Notes under the pieces: model-generated | Database searches by the model: none | The model's input: the letters and a program-made list of their open reading frames with translations, nothing else | What the model was told of the DNA's origin: nothing | Made by a program: the position numbers and the translations under genes | Shown here: one piece after another, positions 57,824 to 64,000 of the stretch | Layout: the number at the start of each line of letters is the position of its first letter | Numbering within the stretch: position 1 is the stretch's first letter | Source: Merdimonas sp963929015 | GTDB lineage: Bacteria; Bacillota; Clostridia; Lachnospirales; Lachnospiraceae | Direction: 5' to 3' | Length of the DNA: 64,000 nt | Assembly (NCBI RefSeq): GCF_963929015.1 | Contig: NZ_CAWVHE010000009.1 | Span: 17,513-81,512, forward strand

Positions 57824-59134
57824 GTGGAAAAGAAGATTACATTTGCGATCGCGGGTCTTGGAAGCCGCGGTAAGGATGTATATGCAAAAGCCATCGCCGC
57901 CCACCCGGAGAAGATGGAGATCACAGCCGTAGCAGATATTGATCCTGAGAAGGTAGCTATCGCAAAGGAGCTGTACCATATCCCGGAGGAGCGGTGTTTT
58001 GATAGTGTAGAAAAGATGCTGGAGCAGGAGAAGCTGGCGGACGCCATGGTGATCGCCACCCAGGACCGGCAGCATGTGGGACACGCCATCCCGGCGCTTC
58101 GCAAAGGCTATCATCTGCTGCTGGAGAAGCCGGTATCCCCGGATCTTGACGAGTGCAGGCAGATCGTGAAGGTAGCAAAGGAATGTGACCGCAAGGTTGT
58201 GGTCTGTCATGTGCTTCGCTACACCCCGATCTACCGGAAGGTGAAGGAACTTCTGGACGCCGGGACCATCGGCGATGTGGTTTCTATCATGGCGTCGGAG
58301 CAGGTGGGCTGGTTCCATATGGCTCACAGTTTTGTGCGTGGCAACTGGAACAATTCCGATACCACAAGCCCCATGATCCTGCAGAAATGCTGTCATGACA
58401 TGGATCTTTACCTGTGGCTGGCAGGAAAGAAATGTGAATCCCTGTCCTCCTATGGAAGCACTTACTTATTTAAAAAGGAAAATGCGCCGGAAGGCTGTAA
58501 GGAAAGATGTACCGACGGCTGCAAGTATCAGGGCGTTTGTCCGTTTGATGCGGAAGCGATCTATCTTGATAATCAGCTGATGGGCTACCGCACCGGACAC
58601 CGGGCATGGCCGCTGGATGTGCTGACCCAGGAAGTTACAGAGGAAAATATCCGAAAGGCGATTGAAACCGGACGGTTTGGCAGATGTGTTTACCATTGTG
58701 ACAACAACGTTGTGGACCATCAGGTAGTCAATTTAAATATGACGGACGGATCTACCATGAGCTTTACCATGAGCGGATTCAGCCCGGACATTGCAAGATA
58801 TGCCAGATTCTATGGGACAAAGGGTGAGCTGATCGTCAATATGGACGCCAATGAACCGGCAAAGAGTTCCATTGAGATCAAAGGATTTGCCCCGGATTTT
58901 CCGGAGAAGAGTGTGGATGTGATGTCCCTGTCCGATGATTTTACAGGACATGGCGGCGGCGACATTGTAATGGTAGAGGAATTTGCAGACATTTTGCTTG
59001 GCAATATCAAGGAGAGCAGTTCCATTACTTCCCTGGAGCACTCTGTGGAGAGCCACTACTGTGCGCTGGCGGCAGAAGAATCCAGAAGGGGCGGCGGCAA
59101 GGTGATCAGCCTTGACACATATCGCCAGGCATAA
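57824..59134 (+). CDS. Gfo/Idh/MocA-family oxidoreductase
   Basis: 436 residues from GTG 57824 behind AAGGAGGTGAG. N-terminal Rossmann domain: FAIAGLGSRGKDVYAKAI, VADIDPEK, AMVIATQDRQH and the family motif LLLEKPVSPD. The C-terminal domain carries QKCCHDMDLYLWL, with the His of the active site, and a cysteine-rich insert (APEGCKERCTDGCKYQGVCPF) that may bind metal or an Fe-S cluster, common in Lachnospiraceae members. It uses NAD(P) to oxidise a sugar or sugar derivative; GH109 glycosidases share the fold. Next to the GH129-like gene, it may process released GalNAc or an oxidised sugar. Confidence 0.88.
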   Translation: MEKKITFAIAGLGSRGKDVYAKAIAAHPEKMEITAVADIDPEKVAIAKELYHIPEERCFDSVEKMLEQEKLADAMVIATQDRQHVGHAIPALRKGYHLLLEKPVSPDLDECRQIVKVAKECDRKVVVCHVLRYTPIYRKVKELLDAGTIGDVVSIMASEQVGWFHMAHSFVRGNWNNSDTTSPMILQKCCHDMDLYLWLAGKKCESLSSYGSTYLFKKENAPEGCKERCTDGCKYQGVCPFDAEAIYLDNQLMGYRTGHRAWPLDVLTQEVTEENIRKAIETGRFGRCVYHCDNNVVDHQVVNLNMTDGSTMSFTMSGFSPDIARYARFYGTKGELIVNMDANEPAKSSIEIKGFAPDFPEKSVDVMSLSDDFTGHGGGDIVMVEEFADILLGNIKESSSITSLEHSVESHYCALAAEESRRGGGKVISLDTYRQA

Positions 59135-59242
59135 GCCTGGCAGCCGGCCGGAGAAAAAGGCCGGACTTGTAACTGAAAAAAATGGGTTTCCATTTTTATA
59201 AGTAATACCAAAGAAAAAAATAATAAGAAGGGAGAGGGTATT

Positions 59243-60532
59243 ATGAAGAAAAGATTAACAAAACTGGCTTCACTTGGTTTCGTAGCAACCATGTGCGTAG
59301 GCCTGCTTGCCGGATGCGGCGGCGGAAGTGATGAAGGAGGAAGCGAAGGCGGAAGCGGAAAAGTAGAGCTTTCTCTTGGTATCTGGGATGAGAACCAGAG
59401 ACCGGCCATCGAGGATGTAGTGGCAGCTTATGAAGAGGAGAATCCGGATGTAACGATCAATATCGAGCTGACACCTTACAGCGGCGGCGAGTACTGGACC
59501 AAACTGGAGGCTGCAGCAGGCGGCGGCACAGCTCCGGACGTATTCTGGATCAACGTGCTTCACCTGGATTCTTATGTTGACGGCGGCATCCTGGCAGACT
59601 TAACAGACGCCATCGCAGAATCTGACATTAATGACGCTTACTCTGAGACACTGGTACAGAACTATGTGCGTGAGGATGTAAACTACGCAGTTCCGAAGGA
59701 CTTTGATACCAACGCTCTGTGGTACAACAAGGAAATGTTTGACGCTGCAGGCGTAGCTTATCCGACCGACGACATGACCTATGATGATTTCGTAGCTCTT
59801 TGTGCAGAGCTGAAAGACAAACTTCCGGAAGGCGTATATCCGTTCGTTTGCCCGGTAGACTTCCAGACCTGGTACTATCAGACCGTATATGCAAACGGCG
59901 GCTGGATCATCAACGAAGATGGAACAGAGACCGGATATGATGATGCAAAGACCCAGGAAGGTATCCAGTGCTGGATCGATCTGATCGACCAGGGATATGC
60001 TCCGGCAGCTGCAACGGTTGCAGAGACCGGTTCTGACGCTATGTTCCAGGGCGAGCAGGTAGCGATGACATTCGCAGGATCCTACATGGTTCCGGAATAT
60101 GCAAATAACGAAGCAGTCGCAGACAAGATCGACTGTGTAGAAATCCCGACCTACAATGACATTGAAGACAACTGTATCAATGGTCTTGGATACGCTGTAT
60201 ACGAAGGCTCCAAGAACAAAGACGCAGCCATCGACTTCGCAATCTGGCTTGGAAGCAAAGACGCTCAGGATATCCAGGGTGAGTCTGGTGTAGTTATCTC
60301 CGCAAGAACAGAGTCTCAGCACCTGTTTGCAGAGGCAAAACCGGAGTACAACCTGGCAGCATACACCAACCATGCAGACGTTGCTTATCCGCTTCCGATG
60401 GGCGGCATTAAGACTGCAGAGATTTATGATCTGGAAGCTACATGGCTTACCAAAGCTTATACAGGAGAAATGTCTCTGGCAGACGCTTGTGCAGGTCTGA
60501 AGGAAGAGGCTGACGCACTGCTTGCAGAGTAG
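59243..60532 (+). CDS. Sugar-binding lipoprotein of an ABC transporter
   Basis: 429 residues. Lipoprotein signal MKKRLTKLASLGFVATMCVG-LLAGC (lipid Cys 25), a glycine/serine/glutamate linker, then the family 1 solute-binding fold (VELSLGIWDENQRPAIEDVVAAYEEENPDVTINIELTPYSGGEYWTKLEAAAGGGTAPDVFWIN... VNYAVPKDFDTNALWYNKEMFDAAGV). Receptor on the outer face of the membrane for an oligosaccharide or sugar. Followed by two permease genes of the CUT1 class; the ATPase is likely the shared MsmK/UgpC type encoded elsewhere. Confidence 0.93.
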   Translation: MKKRLTKLASLGFVATMCVGLLAGCGGGSDEGGSEGGSGKVELSLGIWDENQRPAIEDVVAAYEEENPDVTINIELTPYSGGEYWTKLEAAAGGGTAPDVFWINVLHLDSYVDGGILADLTDAIAESDINDAYSETLVQNYVREDVNYAVPKDFDTNALWYNKEMFDAAGVAYPTDDMTYDDFVALCAELKDKLPEGVYPFVCPVDFQTWYYQTVYANGGWIINEDGTETGYDDAKTQEGIQCWIDLIDQGYAPAAATVAETGSDAMFQGEQVAMTFAGSYMVPEYANNEAVADKIDCVEIPTYNDIEDNCINGLGYAVYEGSKNKDAAIDFAIWLGSKDAQDIQGESGVVISARTESQHLFAEAKPEYNLAAYTNHADVAYPLPMGGIKTAEIYDLEATWLTKAYTGEMSLADACAGLKEEADALLAE

Positions 60533-60568
60533 AAGAGAGGTCTTTGATAGAATAAAGTAGGTGAGAGA

Positions 60569-61499
60569 ATGGCTCAGAAAAGTGCAGTCAGCAGCGAGGG
60601 CGCCAAAGAAAAAGGCGTCCTCCTGGCAGAAAAAAGACTGGCTTGCGGCATATATTTTTATCGCGCCGGTCACCTTAGGCCTTCTGATATTTTACATTTG
60701 GCCGTTTTTCCAGAATATCTGGTTTAGTTTTAATGATGTAAACAAATTTAATATGTCTACCTTCGTAGGACTGGAGAATTATATTAAGCTGTTCTCGGAC
60801 AAAGAAGTGTGGAAGGCATTTGGAAACTCCCTGAAATACGTTATCGTTACCGTGCCTGTGGGACTGTTTTTGTCCATCTTTATCGCGGCGCTGATGAACG
60901 CAAAGATCCGGGGAAAATCTATTTACCGTACCCTGTATTTCCTGCCGTCCGTAACCATGTCTGCAGCCGTAGCCATGGTATGGAAGTGGATGTACAATGA
61001 GCAGATGGGTATCTTAAATACCGCCATCAAAGCGGCAGGCGGATCCGGCCATGCGTGGCTGACCTCCCCCAGCACGGCTCTTTACTGTATCATGCTGGTA
61101 GGACTCTGGATGACTGTAGGTTATAACATGATCATCCTTCTTGCCGGTATGCAGGGAATTTCACCAACTTATTATGAAGCAGCTTCTCTGGACGGAGCAG
61201 GTCCGATCCAGCAGTTCTTCAAGATTACGATCCCGATGCTGACGCCTACGATCTTCTTCGTGTTGATCACGTCCATCATCAGCGGATTCCAGGTATTTGA
61301 TACCATTTACATGATGATCGGTAAGACAAATCCGGCATACGACGACACCCAGACCGTAGTTATGCTGTTCTACCGCCAGGCATTCGACTATGGATATAAG
61401 GGGTACGCGGCAGCGATCTCCCTGTTTATCTTCATTGTCATTATGATCGTGACGGTAATCCAGTTGATCGGCCAGAAGAAATGGGTAAATTACGACTAA
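60569..61499 (+). CDS. Sugar ABC permease 1 (MalF-like), start corrected by one +1 frameshift
   Basis: The best ribosome site (TAGGTGAGAGA) belongs to ATG 60569, which reads MAQKSAVSSEGAKEK and then goes out of frame. Removing one G from GG at 60613-60614 joins it to ASSWQKKDWLAAYIFIAPVTLGLLIFYIWPF and gives an intact 309-residue permease. Without correction only a GTG at 60561 opens the frame, with no ribosome site. Six helices and the EAA loop (YYEAASLDGAGPIQQFFKITIPMLTP) are present. Pairs with permease 2 and the binding protein upstream. Confidence 0.9.
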
Positions 61500-61514
61500 A
61501 GGAGGAGAGAAAGC

Positions 61515-62344
61515 ATGAGAGGAAAAGCGAATATGTATCATTTGATCGTGCATCTGCTCCTTCTTGCGGGGATTGTCATTGTAGTATTCCCCTTTGTATG
61601 GATGGTGCTTACTTCCTTTAAGACCAACGGGGAAGCGCTTCACATTCCGCCGACAATCCTGCCGGAGCACTTTGTAACGGAAGCTTATACAGAGATCTTA
61701 GGAGCTCTGCCGTTTGCGACCGTATATATGAATACGATCATTTCCACCGTTATTACAACGGTAGGACAGGTGCTGTTCTGTTCTATGGCAGCATATGCGT
61801 TTGCAAGAATTGACTTTCCATTTAAAAAGCATTATTTTCGTATTAGTTCTTTCTGTACTGATGGTTCCTGGACAGATCTTCCTGATCCCCCAGTATACCA
61901 TTGTGCAGAAGCTGGGACTCCTTGATACCATCCCGGCGCTGTTCCTTCCAAACCTGTTCAGTGCATTCGGAACCTTCCTGCTGCGCCAGTTCTTTATGTC
62001 GCTTCCAAAAGAACTGGAAGAGGCGGCGGTTCTGGACGGATGCAGCCGCTATCAGATCTTTGGACGGATCATGCTGCCGCTGGTAAAACCGGGTATCGTG
62101 GCCCTGGTGATCTTCACTGCGAAGTTCGCATGGAATGACTTTATGTGGCCACTGATCGTCAACACTTCTACAGACAAGATGACACTTGGTCCTGCACTTT
62201 CCACACTGCGCGGACAGTACACGAACCCAGTATCCGATGCAGATGGCCGGCGCCGTTATGGCGGTGCTGCCGCTGATCGTACTGTTCTTCATCTTCCAGA
62301 AACAGTTTATCGAAGGTGTTGCACAATCCGGTATTAAAGGTTAA
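61515..62344 (+). pseudogene. Sugar ABC permease 2 (MalG-like) with two +1 frameshifts
   Basis: ATG 61515 follows AAAGGAGGAG. Helices and EAA loop are typical (FPFVWMVLTSFKTNGEALHIPP; LEEAAVLDGCSRYQIFGRIMLPLVKPGI). Two extra bases break it: an A in the run at 61824-61828 (corrected DFPFKSIIFVLVLSVLMVPGQIFLIPQY) and a G at 62236 (corrected YTNPVSMQMAGAVMAVLPLIVLFFIFQKQFIEGVAQSGIKG). The corrected protein has 275 residues and a stop at 62342. Likely intact in the genome, given the pattern of +1 insertions here. Confidence 0.88.
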
Positions 62345-62365
62345 AATAAACCAATATGAAGGTAT

Positions 62366-62400
62366 GGCCCCAGAGGATCAAATCTCTGGGGCTGTTTTTA
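62366..62400 (+). terminator. Terminator of the sugar transporter operon
   Basis: GGCCCCAGAG pairs with CTCTGGGGCT across an 8-base loop, followed by GTTTTTATA. Confidence 0.85.
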
Positions 62401-62457
62401 TAACGGGTCTCTGCCTTGCTATGACTATGAAATGACAACTTGAAGGGGGGTAAGGCA

Positions 62458-63250
62458 ATGGAGAAACTTTACTGTCTGATCCGCGTGGCGTTTCAGACGA
62501 AATTCGCCTATATTAAGGCATTCTGGTTTAATATATTCGGTACGGCGGTGTCAATTTTGATCTACTACTTCCTCTGGAAATATGTGTTTATGTCCAGAGA
62601 GGAGCTGCATGGATTTACCGCGGTGCAGATGACCACTTATGTGGTTCTTTCCCGGACGCTTTCCTCCCAGTTTTCGGGCGGAATCAACAAAGAGTTCGCG
62701 GAATGGGTCTATAAGGGAAATATTGTGGTGGAGCTTCTGCGTCCGATCCATCTGGCGTTTAATCTGTTCGGGAAACGGCTGGGAGAATTTTTCTTCTTCC
62801 TGTTGTTTAAGGGCATCCCCATCGGGATCCTGGGAACGCTGCTCTTGGGCGGCTGCGGACCGGCGGGAGTAGTGGAATTTCTGCTGTTTTTTGTCAGCGT
62901 GCTGGTATCCATCGGGATTCTCTTCTGGATCGAGGTGGCGGTGGGAATAGTGTCCTTCTTCACCCTGAATACCTATGGCCCTTGCATTTACCAAGAGCGC
63001 CCTTTTATCCATCCTGTCGGGCGGCGTGGTGCCTCTCTTCCTTTTTCCGGAGAGTGTGGCGAGAGTCCTGGACTACCTGCCCTTTGCGGGGATGGTGACC
63101 GTGCCGGTCTACACCTATCTTGGAAAATATTCCATCCAGGAGGCGGTGTCCTTTATCGGCCTGCAGGTGGTATGGTGCGTACTGCTGGGCGTGCTGGTAA
63201 TGGCCTTTTACCAGAAAGCGATTAAAAAAGTCGTGGTGCAGGGAGGATAA
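62458..63250 (+). pseudogene. ABC-2 type permease subunit (DUF990-like) with one +1 frameshift
   Basis: ATG 62458 follows GAAGGGGGGTAAGGC. Six helices are expected (FWFNIFGTAVSILIYYFLWKYVFM; FFFFLLFKGIPIGILGTLLL; VEFLLFFVSVLVSIGILFWIEVAVGIVSFF). The frame breaks in CCC at 62979-62981; removing one C joins TYG to LAFTKSALLSILSGGVVPLFLFPESVARVLDYLP and gives a 263-residue protein ending IKKVVVQGG. This family works as a permease pair with a separate ATPase; the second subunit follows, and no ATPase is seen in the window. Confidence 0.85.
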
Positions 63251-63255
63251 CGAAG

Positions 63256-64000
63256 ATGAAGAGAGTGAGTTATTGCCTGCAGCTGTGGCGGGCCTACCTG
63301 CGGGTCGGATTTCTTACGATGACTCAGTATCCGGCGGATACGGTGATCCTGCTGATCTCCATGTTGGTGCGGGAGGCTTCCGGGTTTGTGGGAATCCTGG
63401 CGATCGTAGGAGTGACAGGCGGCATGGGAAACTGGAATGTTTACGAAGTCTGCATTTTGTTTTCCATGTGTGCAGTGATCGAGGCTATTGGCCAGGCATT
63501 TTTTGACAATGTGTGGGGCATGGATCACATGATGCGGCGCGGAGAGCTGGATGTATTTCTGACCCGTCCGGCGCCGGTGTTTTTGCAGGTGCTGGGACAG
63601 GTCACCCATTTTCAGGCGGTTTTATCCCTGATCATTTATGTGGGGATCTTTGTGTGGGCGGCCCTGCAGCTGCATCTCCAGGTGGGTCTGTATGAGGCGC
63701 TGATCCTGGTGGAATATATAATCTTTGGAACTATGGTAAATTCCGGCATTTATGCTATCTTTAATTTCCTGAATTTCTGGATCGTCCAGGGGGAGGATAT
63801 TGCAGTGCTGGTGCAGACCTGCCGGGAGTTTGTGAAATATCCTTTGAACGTCTTTCCGGCGGCGATCCAGGGGCTTTTTACCTTTCTGCTGCCGCTGGGG
63901 TTCGTGGCTTACTATCCGGCCATGGCCCTGCTCGGGAAGACGACTCTGCCGGTGGAACTGATGCTTCCGGCAGTGGGAGTGTTCAACACGCGATCTAGTG
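63256..64000 (+). CDS. ABC-2 type permease subunit, 3' end outside window
   Basis: ATG 63256 lies behind GGGAGGATAACGAAG, 6 bases after the previous stop. The frame is open to the last base, 248 codons without a stop. It reads MKRVSYCLQLWRAYLRVGFLTMTQYPADTVILLISMLVREASGFVGILAIVG, then MMRRGELDVFLTRPAPVFLQVLGQV (family motif for this ABC-2 branch), VEYIIFGTMVNSGIYAIFNFLNFWIVQGEDIAVLVQTCREFVKYPLNVFP. Paralogue and partner of the subunit at 62458. The ATPase may follow past the window edge. Confidence 0.88.
   Translation, partial: MKRVSYCLQLWRAYLRVGFLTMTQYPADTVILLISMLVREASGFVGILAIVGVTGGMGNWNVYEVCILFSMCAVIEAIGQAFFDNVWGMDHMMRRGELDVFLTRPAPVFLQVLGQVTHFQAVLSLIIYVGIFVWAALQLHLQVGLYEALILVEYIIFGTMVNSGIYAIFNFLNFWIVQGEDIAVLVQTCREFVKYPLNVFPAAIQGLFTFLLPLGFVAYYPAMALLGKTTLPVELMLPAVGVFNTRSS

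Noticed and set aside
58058..59134. Gfo/Idh/MocA gene as a GH109 glycosidase
   Set aside because: The fold is shared, but GH109 enzymes usually have an N-terminal export signal and lack this cysteine-rich insert. Kept as a general oxidoreductase.
59600..60673. 357-codon minus-strand frame opposite the sugar-binding lipoprotein
   Set aside because: Antisense to an unambiguous lipoprotein gene; Cys-rich artefact of its codon use.
60561..61499. GTG 60561 as the real start of permease 1
   Set aside because: No ribosome site precedes it, and its N-terminus (MREWLRKVQSAARAP) looks unlike permeases, whereas ATG 60569 with one base removed gives a natural N-terminus.

Overview
The window looks like chromosome of a gut Lachnospiraceae (Clostridia, Bacillota). 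The genes carry strong AGGAGG ribosome sites and TTGACA/TATAAT promoters. Three response regulator / histidine kinase / ABC / FtsX-permease modules sit close together, and the catabolic genes (GH32, araD-araA-araB, a GH129-like glycosidase, a CUT1 sugar ABC transporter) fit a plant-glycan and mucin feeder. Species cannot be named from the sequence alone.

Layout. 1-2.1 kb: end of a GH32 fructosidase, then a MarR gene with palindromic operators and a truncated MATE gene. 2.1-6.7 kb: a mobile-element graveyard. It holds conjugation-gene scraps, a HigB/HigA-ImmA toxin-antitoxin pair, a cut-off transposase, a Fic gene with an operator palindrome, and the 3' half of a tRNA-Arg(CCT) that marks an old integration site. 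6.9-11 kb: an ABC-ATPase scrap, a three-methyltransferase operon and a decayed gene. 11-14.9 kb: LysR divergent from a small protein, DUF3737, a cyclophilin-like lipoprotein and an aldo/keto reductase. 14.9-18.3 kb: an AAA/DUF4143 ATPase whose upstream region is split by a complete IS with terminal inverted repeats and a 9-bp target duplication. 18.4-21.6 kb: a HipB/HipA-like pair, yaaA and a small membrane protein/XRE pair.

21.6-43.2 kb is the core of the window. Three paralogous signalling-and-export modules (21611-26655, 29781-34693, 38104-43174) are separated by small accessory islands: an AbiEi-like gene coupled to an unrecognised 200-residue protein, a metallophosphoesterase, a second Fic gene, an HxlR remnant, a DUF3791/DUF3990 remnant, an ECF sigma/anti-sigma pair (probable CTG start), and a second AbiEi gene with a 64-residue partner. 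Each module probably senses a cell-envelope-active compound and induces its own exporter. The islands look like defence and toxin-antitoxin cargo.

43.2-64 kb: a GAF-type methionine sulfoxide reductase, a large XRE regulator, an SDR dehydrogenase, the arabinose operon (araR-araD-araA-araB), a MATE exporter, an M18 aminopeptidase, then a glycan locus (AraC regulator divergent from a GH129-like enzyme, Gfo/Idh/MocA oxidoreductase, sugar-binding lipoprotein and two permeases), ending in two ABC-2 permease genes, the last running off the edge. Five otherwise intact genes between 51.0 and 63.0 kb contain eight single-base insertions in total. All eight are +1, which points to sequence error more than to decay.

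The best candidates for an undescribed system are the AbiEi-like/200-residue pair at 26798-27942 and the AbiEi/64-residue pair at 37117-37891. In both, a stand-alone AbiEi-type antitoxin is coupled to a partner that is not the usual AbiEii nucleotidyltransferase.
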